Shown: piece after piece, positions 1 through 8,622 of the stretch | How positions within the stretch are numbered: position 1 is the stretch's first letter | Layout of the letters: each line of letters opens with the position of its first letter | Source of the DNA: Oceanobacillus piezotolerans | Lineage (GTDB): Bacteria > Bacillota > Bacilli > Bacillales > Amphibacillaceae | Length of the DNA: 64,000 nt | Direction: 5' to 3' | NCBI RefSeq assembly: GCF_003665065.1 | Contig: NZ_RCHR01000004.1 | Location: forward strand, 1-64,000 | Notes under the pieces: model-generated | Database searches by the model: none | What the model was told of the DNA's origin: nothing | What the model saw: the letters and a program-made list of their open reading frames with translations, nothing else | Translations under genes and position numbers: made by a program

Positions 1-1
1 G

Positions 2-502
2 TACAAAGTTTATGAATGTGAAGATTGTACGAATTGCCCTCTACGTTCGCTTTGTACGAAAGTGAAGGAAGGAAACAATCGAAAAGTCCACTACAATGAG
101 AAGTGGGAAGCTCAAAAAGAATATGTGAGAGCGAAGCTTTCAGATGAGAAAACTGGTGAGATTTATGGCAAACGTAAAATTGATGTGGAACCAGTCTTCG
201 GATTCTTGAAGGCTAATTTGGGTTTCACTCGAATGTCTTTGAGAGGTAAAGACAAAGTCAAAAATGAATTAGGGTTTGCATTTATGGCGGTAAACTTGAG
301 GAAGTATACCGCCAAGGACCGCAAACTAGTGACAGAGAATGGAAATAACTCAACAAAAAATGGTTCCGAGCGAATTTTATTGCTCGGAACCATTTTTTAT
401 ACTATTTTAGCTGGTTATGGCCCAGCCTCCTTTGAATTAAAAAACAATCAAAAAATGGTTCGATATCTTCGTTTGAGACCTAAGCCTTTCTTTAAAATAT
501 AG
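2..502 (+). CDS. IS1182-type transposase, C-terminal part
   Basis: This is the 3' part of a DDE transposase whose 5' end lies before the window; the frame is open from base 2. The visible part begins with a Cys cluster (CEDCTNCPLRSLC, then KVKEG), followed by the DVEPVFGFLKANLGF and NLRKYTA blocks. That order is typical of the C-terminal region of IS1182-family transposases, which cut and paste their own element. The frame has no stop at the likely element end (about base 430), so the last 20-25 codons are read from flanking chromosome and overlap the 3' end of the convergent DUF2512 gene. The family call is from recalled motif layout; whether the element is still active cannot be judged without its left end. 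Confidence 0.85.
   Translation, partial: YKVYECEDCTNCPLRSLCTKVKEGNNRKVHYNEKWEAQKEYVRAKLSDEKTGEIYGKRKIDVEPVFGFLKANLGFTRMSLRGKDKVKNELGFAFMAVNLRKYTAKDRKLVTENGNNSTKNGSERILLLGTIFYTILAGYGPASFELKNNQKMVRYLRLRPKPFFKI
362..391. terminator. Bidirectional terminator inside the IS end
   Basis: A perfect 10-bp stem (GGTTCCGAGC / GCTCGGAACC) with a 10-base loop has T-rich tracts on both sides, so it can stop transcription in both directions. It serves the transposase on + and the DUF2512 gene on -. Confidence 0.75.
405..430. repeat. Probable right terminal inverted repeat of the IS1182-type element
   Basis: Read on the minus strand this is GAGGCTGGGCCATAACC. It lies just past the transposase terminator and 18 bases before the stop of the neighbouring gene, where an IS end is expected. 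The left copy is outside the window, so the boundary is inferred. The first 17 bases match 14 of 17 with the end of the repeat element at 63625. Confidence 0.5.
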
Positions 503-828
503 ATATGGAAGATAAACTCACCAGCTGCCATGACAAGTGCTGAAATAAGAGCTTGCTGTGATATAGTACCTAAACTCAAATCCGTAACAGCCATTCCTAA
601 TAACCAGATTATTAAAAAAACCATACCAAAATCCGCCAATGTAGCTGTTACATTAGAAGATTTCGGCAAGATATAAAGATCTCCAAGCCCATAGGAAACC
701 AACCCAAGGACAAGTGTAACCAGCAATACATTACCAAATGACATTCCATAACTTAGCCCTAGTACCAGATACAGAACAATCAGGGTCATAACCCCTTTGA
801 TTGCAAGTGCCTTTGCATGCTTCTTCAT
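448..828 (-). CDS. DUF2512 family membrane protein (YndM-like)
   Basis: A 126-residue protein with about four hydrophobic segments and a basic tail (KKGLGLKRRYR). The size and the LGLVSYGLGDLYILP segment fit the Bacillaceae DUF2512 (YndM) family, integral membrane proteins of unknown function. The start has a good ribosome binding site (AGAAAGGGG). It is a single gene on the minus strand and converges on the transposase; the IS lies only about 18 bases past its stop, so the insertion left the gene intact but replaced its own 3' flank and probably its terminator. Confidence 0.8.
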   Translation of the reverse strand: MKKHAKALAIKGVMTLIVLYLVLGLSYGMSFGNVLLVTLVLGLVSYGLGDLYILPKSSNVTATLADFGMVFLIIWLLGMAVTDLSLGTISQQALISALVMAAGEFIFHIYILKKGLGLKRRYRTIF

Positions 829-1039
829 AGTTTAACCCCTTTCTTTAATAAATGTTTCCCCTAAAATGCTGAGCTGCAGTTAAGTTTTAACACTCGTCTA
901 TCTCACTACCTTCTATCATACCTCCTACTTAAGTCTGTTTATTAATCAATACCCTAAGGTGATCTATTAAAACACCATGTTTGAATTTTATTTAATACGG
1001 CTATTAAAGTAATATAAGGTCTGATTTGGAGGTGAAAGA

Positions 1040-1174
1040 ATGACTGAGAATAGTAAAGACAAACAATATGACGATTCACTTGAACAAAAAAAGAAGGAAA
1101 AAGATTCAACACAAGATATCGAACCACAAAGAGAAACTGATAAGAACCCGAATCAAGGTAACAATGATAACTAA
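1040..1174 (+). CDS. Small hydrophilic protein, 44 residues, unknown function
   Basis: This 45-codon gene has a strong TTGGAGGTGAAAGA ribosome binding site in front of ATG. The product is almost entirely charged or polar (Lys, Glu, Asp, Asn, Gln), with no hydrophobic core, so it is probably disordered in the cytosol. Such small Lys/Glu/Gln-rich proteins are common in Bacillaceae and often linked to stress or sporulation, but I cannot assign it to a family. The start of the next gene lies 45 bases downstream on the same strand. The strong binding site is the main evidence that it is real. Confidence 0.55.
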   Translation: MTENSKDKQYDDSLEQKKKEKDSTQDIEPQRETDKNPNQGNNDN

Positions 1175-1218
1175 CGAAAAAATGATAGAATAAAGAGAAT
1201 GTGAAAGGGAGCAAGGAC

Positions 1219-1956
1219 ATGTTAGAAAAGATACTGAATAGTACAGACCATCGGGATTTCCCTTTACCTGATGGTCCTTGGGTAATGAAACAAAGATGGG
1301 ATCATTTATTGTTTATGCATCTCCCTATTTCCGCAGCAGCAATTCAACCATATATCCCAAAAAGTCTTGAATTGGATACATATAATAGAAATGCATGGAT
1401 TACCATTATTCCATTTAAAGTAAGCAACATGCGCTTTCGAAATTTACCCCCTGTTCCCTTTCTAAACTCTTTCTTAGAACTCAATGTTCGTACATATGTA
1501 AAAAGAGATGGGAAAAAGGGGATTTATTTTTTCAGTCTGGATGCCAATCATTTATTTGCGGTTCTAGGAGCAAGAGCAGCTACTTTGCCTTATTACTACG
1601 CAAAAATAAATAGAACCATGAGGAAAAATACTATCTGCTATAGTTTAGAGCGTAAAGGAAAGTCAGAGGCTAAATTCAACGTTGTTTACCGTCCAGTTTC
1701 TGGATCCTATTGTCCAAAAAAGGCAAGTTAGAGTTATTGGCTTCTGGAAAGGTATTACTTGTGGTCTTACAGCAATAACCATTTATATAGAGGGGACATC
1801 CATCATAAAAAGTGGAAGGTGCATGATGCAGATGTCGTAATATATAATGAAAATATGACGCCTTTCTTACCGGAAAATACGATCATTGGAAATCCTGTCT
1901 TTCATTACGCTTCTTCACGGCAGGTTTTATTTTGGCCAATTAAGAAAGTCGATTAA
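1219..1956 (+). pseudogene. yqjF: YqjF family (DUF2071) gene with an internal stop
   Basis: The reading frame would encode a 245-residue YqjF/DUF2071 protein, close to the usual length of about 240, but is cut by TAG at 1729-1731. Both halves are in the same frame: residues 1-170 carry the family N-terminus (RWDHLLFMHLPIS, AWITIIPFKVSNMRFRNLPP) and the rest carries the C-terminal RGDIHHKKW block. Locally the family sequence reads better if one A is added to the A6 run at 1716-1721 and one T removed at 1734-1735, giving PKKGKLEYWLLERYYLW. So the lesion may be two compensating frameshifts rather than one nonsense change. GGGAG seven bases before ATG 1219 favours this start over GTG 1201. The function of DUF2071 proteins is unknown. 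Confidence 0.75.
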
Positions 1957-2166
1957 TTATTTTTGGGATTGGCATTAAGTAGAGCTTTATTGTTCTACTA
2001 TCACAAAGCTATTCCATTCCCTCTTTTCTAATCACTTGTCCGATAGATGCTCTTAAAGTAATCAAGATAGTATTTGTATATGGACCGCAGTTTCCCCTTT
2101 ATTACCGCTCTTTTTACTTACATTGTATTTTATTTCAAACCATCAATTTTCCTCGGGGAATTAATA

Positions 2167-2556
2167 ATGGAAATTCACACTTATAGCCAACCGTTTAATA
2201 AAATGCTTGTAGGGAATAGATACATTGTTGATTCAGAGTATTTAACTCTTTCAAAGGTTGTTAAAGAAAGAAGGAGGTACTTTGCGTTGCCTAAGGTAGA
2301 GAAAACAAATGAATACTATGCTTTAGAGATGGGAAAGTTCGAATTATTCTTCAGCAGAAGGTATAGACTTCTTTCCCTAGTAAATGATCTTACATTAGGA
2401 TTATGGTATGTAACAGGAAGTATACTATTTCTCTTTCATTCAACGGAAAAAATCGGTAATATTTTTTTCATTTTAGGAGGCATTCAACTACTTGGCAGGC
2501 CGATTTTAAAAATGACGCATGCATTTTTTATTAGAAGGAGAAGAGAACGAAACTAA
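2167..2556 (+). CDS. YrhK-like domain membrane protein
   Basis: The chosen ATG at 2167 follows a GGGGAA site by six bases and gives 129 residues; the frame is open further upstream to 2074 but without a good binding site. The C-terminal half has two hydrophobic segments (LVNDLTLGLWYVTGSILFLF and the IFFILGGIQLLGRPILKM region), which matches the short YrhK domain of putative membrane proteins. The N-terminal 55 residues are soluble and unassigned. The gene stands alone and converges on the phosphatase gene. No biochemical role is known. Confidence 0.6.
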   Translation: MEIHTYSQPFNKMLVGNRYIVDSEYLTLSKVVKERRRYFALPKVEKTNEYYALEMGKFELFFSRRYRLLSLVNDLTLGLWYVTGSILFLFHSTEKIGNIFFILGGIQLLGRPILKMTHAFFIRRRRERN

Positions 2557-2647
2557 ATCCCTTCGTTCTCTTCCTGTGGAATTTATCTATTCTTTCTCTT
2601 TAATAGCTTAACAAATACACTTCAAATTAGGTTATATTATTTCCTTT

Positions 2648-3427
2648 TTATAGCAACCCTAACTTTTTCAAGCCATAGGAAATCCCGTCTTCCTCTACCG
2701 ATAACGTCACATATCTTGCCGCTTGCTTCGCTTTCTCTTCTCCATTCCCCATCGCGATACCATGGTGCACGGCAGATAGCATTTCAATATCGTTGAGGCC
2801 ATCACCAAATGCATAAATGTTTTCTTTTGCAATCCCTAATTTCTCAACGACCTTTTCTATTCCCTTTGCCTTAGAACCGCCTCTTGGCAAGATATCAACG
2901 GAATAAGGATGCCATCTTACAAAATCAAATGCCTTAAATTCAGATTCATAGGGTTTCTCTTCCCCTTCCATACAGAACAGGAGCGACTGATATAAATCAC
3001 GACCTCTATAATAGTACGGGTCATGAGTAGGAAAACGATCAATTCTTAAGGTAGATATACTTTCTGTAATATATGTATGCTCTGGAACATTTGCCTTCAT
3101 ATCATCATGGTCCATAAAAACTACTGGATGCTCATTTGCCTTCGCAATTTCCGTTAGTCTTATAAGCTCATCCATATTCAACGGATTGGTGTACAGAACT
3201 TCACCTTCTAGCACTACATATTGTCCGTTATAACTGATATATGTATTAATTTCCAGCTCCTTACGCAAATCCTCGTACATAAATGGTGCCCTGCCTGTTG
3301 CAATTGCGACAATATGTCCCGCTTCTTTCAGCTTAAAAATTGATTCCTTTGTTGATGCAGGTAATTTTTTTTCACCGTTTAGTAATGTTCCATCTATATC
3401 AAAAAAGAATACCGATTGTTTTGTCAT
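2648..3427 (-). CDS. Cof-type HAD-IIB family phosphatase (YkrA-like)
   Basis: A 259-residue cytosolic hydrolase of the HAD superfamily. Motif I is DIDGT at residues 10-14 with the nucleophile Asp10, motif II is around ATGR (43-46), and the C-terminal motif IV is GDGLNDIEM with the Mg-binding aspartates; a large type IIB cap lies between. Length and layout match Bacillus Cof-type sugar-phosphate or flavin-phosphate phosphatases such as YkrA. A GGAGG site precedes ATG. The substrate cannot be told from sequence. The gene is alone, with a 270-base gap to the divergent SDR gene. Confidence 0.85.
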   Translation of the reverse strand: MTKQSVFFFDIDGTLLNGEKKLPASTKESIFKLKEAGHIVAIATGRAPFMYEDLRKELEINTYISYNGQYVVLEGEVLYTNPLNMDELIRLTEIAKANEHPVVFMDHDDMKANVPEHTYITESISTLRIDRFPTHDPYYYRGRDLYQSLLFCMEGEEKPYESEFKAFDFVRWHPYSVDILPRGGSKAKGIEKVVEKLGIAKENIYAFGDGLNDIEMLSAVHHGIAMGNGEEKAKQAARYVTLSVEEDGISYGLKKLGLL

Positions 3428-3698
3428 TTACTTTTTTACCTCCGATGTTTTATATGTTCCATGGTATGATTTAGCGTTGGCTTATGTCAACGCAAAACAC
3501 TTTATCCGTTTGCACACAACTTTAATATGATTATGTGAAAATCCTAATTCTGTACTTTTTCCTCTTCACTTAGTTTGTTTAATCAACAATTTATCCGGGT
3601 ATATTTATATGAGAAGAATCAATTTCTATAACAAAATAATTTAAGTAGGATTGTTGTATCTATATTTCATTCACTATAAAAAAAGGAGATGAAGGTTC

Positions 3699-4481
3699 AT
3701 GAATAGATTTGAGGACAAAGTTGTACTTATTACCGGTGCAGCCTCTGGATTAGGGCAAGCATCTGCTTTACAGGTAGCAAAAGAAGGAGCAAAACTGTCA
3801 TTAGTGGATCTAAACCAAGAAGGCTTGGAAGAGACGAGAAAAAAAGTATTGTTAGAAGCTCCAGAAGCTGAAATTCTAATGATTGCTGCTGATGTTTCCA
3901 AAGAAGAGGACGTTAAAAATTATGTAGAACAAACCATTCAAAAGTTCAGCAGAATCGATGGCTTCTTTAACAATGCCGGGATTGAAGGCAAACAAAACCT
4001 TACAGAAGATTTTGGTTCAGCCGAATTTAACAAAGTGATTGGCATCAACCTAAATGGTGTGTTCTATGGCATGCAATATGTATTAAGAATCATGAAGAAA
4101 CAAGGTTATGGCTCCATTGTAAATACTGCATCAGTTGGTGGCATCCGCGGAGTTGGTAATCAATCAGGTTATGCAGCAAGTAAGCACGGAGTTGTTGGAT
4201 TAACAAGGAACTCAGCAATTGAGTATGGACAATATGGAGTAAGCGTCAAAGCTATCGCTCCTGGTGCCATCATGACACCGATGGTAGAAGGATCCCTGAA
4301 ACAAATGGGTGGAGACAATTGGGAAGAAGTTGGAAAAGAATTCGTAGAGCCTAACCCAATGAAACGGTTTGGTAAACCAGAGGAAGTGGGATACTTGGTA
4401 GCATTCCTACTGTCTGACCAAGCAAACTTTATTAATGCAGCTGTTATCCCAATCGATGGTGGACAGTCTTATAAATATTGA
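3699..4481 (+). CDS. Short-chain dehydrogenase/reductase (SDR), 260 aa
   Basis: A classical NAD(P)-dependent SDR. It shows the TGAASGLG cofactor motif at residues 12-19, NNAG near 90, the catalytic Ser of NTASVGG, the YAASK Tyr-Lys pair near 155 and a C-terminal IPIDGG. An Asp after the second beta strand (SLVDLN) suggests NAD preference. AAGGAGATG precedes the ATG. The substrate is unknown; the closest named families by feel are levodione reductase or cyclohexanediol dehydrogenases, which I would not press. It is monocistronic, closed by a hairpin at 4488. Confidence 0.85.
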   Translation: MNRFEDKVVLITGAASGLGQASALQVAKEGAKLSLVDLNQEGLEETRKKVLLEAPEAEILMIAADVSKEEDVKNYVEQTIQKFSRIDGFFNNAGIEGKQNLTEDFGSAEFNKVIGINLNGVFYGMQYVLRIMKKQGYGSIVNTASVGGIRGVGNQSGYAASKHGVVGLTRNSAIEYGQYGVSVKAIAPGAIMTPMVEGSLKQMGGDNWEEVGKEFVEPNPMKRFGKPEEVGYLVAFLLSDQANFINAAVIPIDGGQSYKY

Positions 4482-4487
4482 TAATCA

Positions 4488-4525
4488 GAAAAGGAGCGAG
4501 GGATGTACCTCTCTCCTTTTCTTTG
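4488..4525 (+). terminator. Rho-independent terminator of the SDR gene
   Basis: The stem GAAAAGGAG-c-GAGG pairs with CCTC-t-CTCCTTTTC around a 6-base loop and is followed by TTTGTG, just after the SDR stop codon. Confidence 0.7.
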
Positions 4526-4639
4526 TGTATTTTTAGCTGGGTTTATTAAATTATGAAGTTCTCCATGAGATATTGTTGGAGGAGAATATTTCATCTAATA
4601 AAGTAATGGGACGGGAATCCTTTTATTAATCTATCTCAT

Positions 4640-6034
4640 TTAATTCTCTACCTTTTCCAACTCGTTTACAAACGCTGGCTTACGCTGATAGATTTCCTTC
4701 AGCTCTTGCACTAAGGTGGTAAATCTTTCCTTGCCACACGCAATTTTTAATGTTCTCAATTTCTTGCACACAGAACGATATTGTTTACGGTTTGCTGCGT
4801 TTTCTGCCTCCGTTTGAATATAGGTGATAAAAATTTCCTCAACCCTGTCAGCATAATCATCTATTAAATAAGGATATAGTTCACTAACTGTACTAGGTGA
4901 CTTTTCACAGTATTTTAAAATTTTATCTGAGCGATTCTCAGCTTTAGCAATATACTCGTACACATGAGGTAAATAGCCAGATTGATTCTCAAATACCTCA
5001 AAGATTTCCTCTGAAACTTTCGCCCATTCTTCAGGAGAGTATAGCTCCTTTAATTTCCTATATGCCTCGTACTCATTGTCGTATACAAATTCAAGCAAAA
5101 TTTCCTGTTGCTTTTCAATGTTCTCTTGCAATTCATAGACCTGTAATCGATATTGCTTCCACTTTTTCACGCGGCCTGGGTACTTATTATCAATTTCTTC
5201 GCCGTCTTCACATAAAATTAACGCACTCTTATAATTTTCGTTCTCTATTTCTTTTTGAATAGCCATTTCTCTAAAATTATCAAATTGCAGATTCTCAAGG
5301 ATGAATTGTTGGGCCTTTTCCAATTCACCATTACGTTCTAAGATTTTTAACTGTAGTTGTTTAATTAATTGTAGTTCATAATCCGAGGACCAAGAAGAGT
5401 GTGTAGATACTTGCGTATAGAGCTTATCAAGCGTTTGCTCTAACTTCTTTCTAGCAGAGATGCGAGCAGAATAAATGGTACAAACTTCTAGAAGCTCAAG
5501 ACGCCAATCATTCCAGCCATCATAACGTTTATTCATGGCTTCATTTAAAATAAGATCGAACATATTCCCTTGTTCTCGATGCTGTGAAGAAAGTAATACC
5601 ATTGAGGAAGCATCTTTGAGAAGGGTAATGCTTTTATTCACTACATAGCCGATTTCTCCCCCAGTATCGTCGGTATATTGAAACATATCAATTACAACAG
5701 AAAGTACTGCAAGCCCAAGATGGATTGCTGTCTCTTCTTCATCATTCACTAGCTTATCTCTTCCTTTTTCCAGCACCATTTCCGCCCCTTGCAGTGCTGA
5801 ATGAACGTTGCGCCAAGAAATAAACCCTCTTCTTTTATTCTCATTTATGTACTTTCGAATCAGTTGTTTGCTGGCCTTTACCTCGTCGTTTGGGGTTTCC
5901 AATTTATACTCCAGCTTTTTGTGAATATCTTCATCCCCCTGAGCTAATTCCAGCACTAAATCAATTAATTCCTGCTTCGAAAGCTTTGAAATCATTTTCT
6001 CTAAAGCCAAACTTTCGTACTCCTCTCCAAACAA
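4640..6034 (-). CDS. Large helical-repeat protein of unknown function
   Basis: A 464-residue soluble, Glu/Lys/Leu-rich protein predicted to be nearly all helical, with TPR-like spacing from about residue 180 onward. The N-terminus (KMISKLSKQELIDLVLELAQ) resembles the short helical opening found in DUF6880-like and SWIM-associated Bacillaceae proteins, but no zinc-binding SWIM motif (CxCx..CxH) is present. There is no signal peptide, membrane segment or catalytic motif. It is a single gene between the SDR gene and a 52-bp repeat array. A scaffold or protein-interaction role is only a guess. Confidence 0.6.
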   Translation of the reverse strand: MFGEEYESLALEKMISKLSKQELIDLVLELAQGDEDIHKKLEYKLETPNDEVKASKQLIRKYINENKRRGFISWRNVHSALQGAEMVLEKGRDKLVNDEEETAIHLGLAVLSVVIDMFQYTDDTGGEIGYVVNKSITLLKDASSMVLLSSQHREQGNMFDLILNEAMNKRYDGWNDWRLELLEVCTIYSARISARKKLEQTLDKLYTQVSTHSSWSSDYELQLIKQLQLKILERNGELEKAQQFILENLQFDNFREMAIQKEIENENYKSALILCEDGEEIDNKYPGRVKKWKQYRLQVYELQENIEKQQEILLEFVYDNEYEAYRKLKELYSPEEWAKVSEEIFEVFENQSGYLPHVYEYIAKAENRSDKILKYCEKSPSTVSELYPYLIDDYADRVEEIFITYIQTEAENAANRKQYRSVCKKLRTLKIACGKERFTTLVQELKEIYQRKPAFVNELEKVEN

Positions 6035-6117
6035 AACTGCTCTTTTAGTGTAACATACTTATTTTTAAAATAAATTGCTGGTAGATTAGGATTGAACCTT
6101 CTCCGGATGATGATAGG

Positions 6118-6445
6118 CCGTATGATTGACCTTTCTTCCGTTTAGCGAGCTGATTCGGGCTTTCATTACTTGTATGAACGACTTTTCTTCCGTTTAGCGA
6201 GCTCGTTTGGGCTTTCATTACTTGTATGAACGACCTTTCTTCCGTTTAGCGAGCTCGTTTGGGCTTTCATTACTTGTATGAACGACCTTTCTTCCGTTTA
6301 GCGAGCTCGTTTGGGCTTTCATTATTTGTATGAACGACCTTTCTTACATTTAGCGAACTCATTCGGGCTTTCATTACTTGTATGAGCGACTTTTCTCCCA
6401 TTTCCCCTGCGCTTTCAGTCTCACATCACTTGTGCGAGCCAATTC
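6118..6445. repeat. 52-bp tandem repeat array, about six copies
   Basis: The block TTCTTCCGTTTAGCGAGCTC recurs with exact 52-bp spacing: TTCTTCCG starts at 6133, 6185, 6237 and 6289, and degenerate copies start at 6341 (TTCTTACA) and 6393 (TTCTCCCA). Each unit also contains GGGCTTTCATTACTTGTATG followed by A(A/G)CGAC. A decayed seventh part-copy continues to about 6445. There are no unique spacers and no open frame with a ribosome binding site. A second array with the same period is at 46340. Confidence 0.9.
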
Positions 6446-6594
6446 CACGAAAAACGTTAGAAAATTATATATATAAAGATAATATCATAACCAGTTAAAG
6501 AACAGGAAACAAAGGACAGTTGATTATTCGAATTTTTGTACCTTGATGTCTATATAATGTTATTAACCATATAACAATTTAATCCATAAAAAAA
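6446..6594. other. Intergenic, nothing recognised
   Basis: AT-rich stretch between the repeat array and the terminator of the next gene. I see no gene, RNA motif or clear promoter here. Confidence 0.5.
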
Positions 6595-6631
6595 GAACAA
6601 GGTAAATCAACCTATCTTGATTACCTTGTTC
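6595..6631 (-). terminator. Terminator of the second SDR gene
   Basis: On the minus strand GAACAAGGTAA pairs with TTACCTTGTTC and is followed by TTTTTTTA, about 30 bases after the stop codon. Confidence 0.85.
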
Positions 6632-6663
6632 CGTTAAATGAAATTTCATATTGAGTTCTAAGT

Positions 6664-7422
6664 TTAGTGAGAAACTTGTCCACCATCTACTGCATACACA
6701 TAACCGTTACAGAAGCTTGCAGCGTCTGAAGAAAGGAATACAACCATTTCTGCAATTTCTTCTGGCTTAGCAGCACGCCCCATCGGAACGTTAGCAGTAA
6801 CTTCTGCCCATTTTTCTGGGTCATCTTTCCAAATCTGTGTCATAGGCGTTTCTGTTAGGCCAGGTGCTAACGCATTAACACGAACACCGTCTCTAGCATG
6901 GTCAAATGCAGCTGACTTTGTTAAGCCGGTAACTGCGTGTTTAGCAGTAACATATGGTGCCATATTAGGGTCTGCAATCAAACCAGCTACAGAAGCAGTG
7001 TTTACAATTGTACCGCCACCATTAGCAACCATATGATTAAGTTCATGTTTTACAGCAAGGAATACACCTTTTACGTCCACTTCCATTACTTTATCAAATA
7101 CATCTTCTTCAATATCAGCGAACTTCGCTGGTTTATTTAAAATTCCGGCATTATTGAATGCATGGTGCAATCCACCAAATTGTTCAACTGTCTTTTCAAC
7201 AAGTGACTTAACTTGTTCGGAGTTTGTTACATCTGTTTTAAAGAATGCAGCTTCTCCGCCTTCTTTTTGAATTAGTTCAACTGTTTCATTAGCCCGTTCA
7301 TCAACGTCACCAATTGCTACTTTCGCACCCCGACGGGAAAATGCTAGTGCTGTAGCACGGCCAATACCAGTAGCAGCTCCAGTGATTAATACAACTCGAT
7401 TTTCAAAATCTTTAACGCTCAT
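6664..7422 (-). CDS. Short-chain dehydrogenase/reductase (SDR), 252 aa
   Basis: An NAD(P)-dependent oxidoreductase with TGAATGIG cofactor motif, NNAG, NTASVAG with the catalytic Ser, the Tyr-Lys pair in YVTAKHA and a VYAVDGG end. Start chosen at 7422 because AGGAGGG lies six bases upstream; an in-frame ATG at 7446 has no site. It is divergent from a LysR regulator 157 bases away, the usual arrangement for a LysR-controlled target, so induction by its substrate is likely. The substrate itself is unknown. Confidence 0.85.
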   Translation of the reverse strand: MSVKDFENRVVLITGAATGIGRATALAFSRRGAKVAIGDVDERANETVELIQKEGGEAAFFKTDVTNSEQVKSLVEKTVEQFGGLHHAFNNAGILNKPAKFADIEEDVFDKVMEVDVKGVFLAVKHELNHMVANGGGTIVNTASVAGLIADPNMAPYVTAKHAVTGLTKSAAFDHARDGVRVNALAPGLTETPMTQIWKDDPEKWAEVTANVPMGRAAKPEEIAEMVVFLSSDAASFCNGYVYAVDGGQVSH

Positions 7423-7579
7423 ATATAACCCTCCTAAATCTTCCATTACTCGTTGGTAATATAATTTAATTTTGGAATATATGTTACATATATATCTTAA
7501 CTCTTTTATGAATACGCATCCAAAACTTTGAAAGAATTAACTTATTCCTTTATAGTTATAAGCATAAGAAGGTGAACAT

Positions 7580-8500
7580 ATGAGTTTAAAGCAATTACGA
7601 TATTTTCTAACGGTAGCAAGGTTAGAGCATATGTCGGAAGCAGCTGCTGAACTAGAGATTTCTCAATCCTCCTTAAGCAAAACGATTGGAAGATTAGAAC
7701 AAGATATCGGCGTACCTTTATTTGATCGAAAGGGAAAAACGATTCTATTGAATGAATACGGGCAACTTTTTTATCAGAAGGTAGAGAAAATTTTATCAGA
7801 TTTACAAGATGCAAAAGAAGCAGTCCAAGAGTTGGCAAATATTCGAGAAGATAGTATCACCATTAATGTAATGAATTCAAAGCTATTACCAAAATTATTC
7901 TATGAGTTTTATAAAAAGCGTCCTAATGTTAAATTCCGGCAATATCTATTACCTGACCGATTAGCGCAGCAGAAATTACTGGATGGTGAAATTGACTTAC
8001 TGATTGTTCCAAACCCTATTACTGATGAGCGAATAGAGTGGGCGCCTCTCTTCAAAGAAGAAATCTTCTTAGTGGTTCCCAAAAATCATCCTTTAGCAGC
8101 TAAAAAAGAGATTTCCCTTGTTGAGGCTAAAGAAGAATTGTTTATTTTGTCAGAAACAGGCCAAAGCTTTCGTACAACAGAAAATCGCATATTTGAAAAA
8201 GCTGGCTTCACCCCGCGTATCGCGTTTGAAGGAGAGGACCTCTCCGTCATTTTGCAATTAGTAAATGAGGGAGCAGGAATTTCCTTTATCTTTAATAATT
8301 TATCTTTGGATTCGTCCTTAGACAATGTAAAGATAGTCAAGATTTCAAATCCTGCTTGCTTTCAAACGGTAGGAATTGCATGGAATAAAAAGAAAAAAAA
8401 TTCGTTTGTTGTGGAAAGTTTTCGGACCTTTTCTATTTCATTTTTGCAAGATGCTACCACCTATGGCGCAGAAGATAATGTCACTGTACTAAGGAACTGA
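7580..8500 (+). CDS. LysR family transcriptional regulator
   Basis: A 306-residue regulator: N-terminal winged helix-turn-helix (LKQLRYFLTVARLEHMSEAA, SQSSLSKTIGRLEQDIG) in residues 1-60, then a linker helix and a periplasmic-binding-protein-like effector domain. An AAGAAGGTGAA site precedes ATG. Family members bind palindromic sites between divergent genes and respond to a small molecule. The obvious target is the divergent SDR gene and its own promoter. The inducer is unknown. Confidence 0.88.
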   Translation: MSLKQLRYFLTVARLEHMSEAAAELEISQSSLSKTIGRLEQDIGVPLFDRKGKTILLNEYGQLFYQKVEKILSDLQDAKEAVQELANIREDSITINVMNSKLLPKLFYEFYKKRPNVKFRQYLLPDRLAQQKLLDGEIDLLIVPNPITDERIEWAPLFKEEIFLVVPKNHPLAAKKEISLVEAKEELFILSETGQSFRTTENRIFEKAGFTPRIAFEGEDLSVILQLVNEGAGISFIFNNLSLDSSLDNVKIVKISNPACFQTVGIAWNKKKKNSFVVESFRTFSISFLQDATTYGAEDNVTVLRN

Positions 8501-8622
8501 CAAACATATCCTTCCAACACTTTAGAAATCAGTCTAGCTCCCTTCCCTAATATGCTAGGGCCTCCCTTAAATACCTCACTAAAATTAAGCAAATTAGAAT
8601 AGCTTATAAAATGGAGTGACGG

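Noticed and set aside
4640..6034. SWIM zinc-finger protein
   Set aside because: The helical part looks similar, but no CxC...CxH zinc motif occurs in the sequence.
6118..6445. CRISPR-like regular repeats
   Set aside because: Units are contiguous 52-bp tandem copies with no unique spacers and no cas genes nearby.
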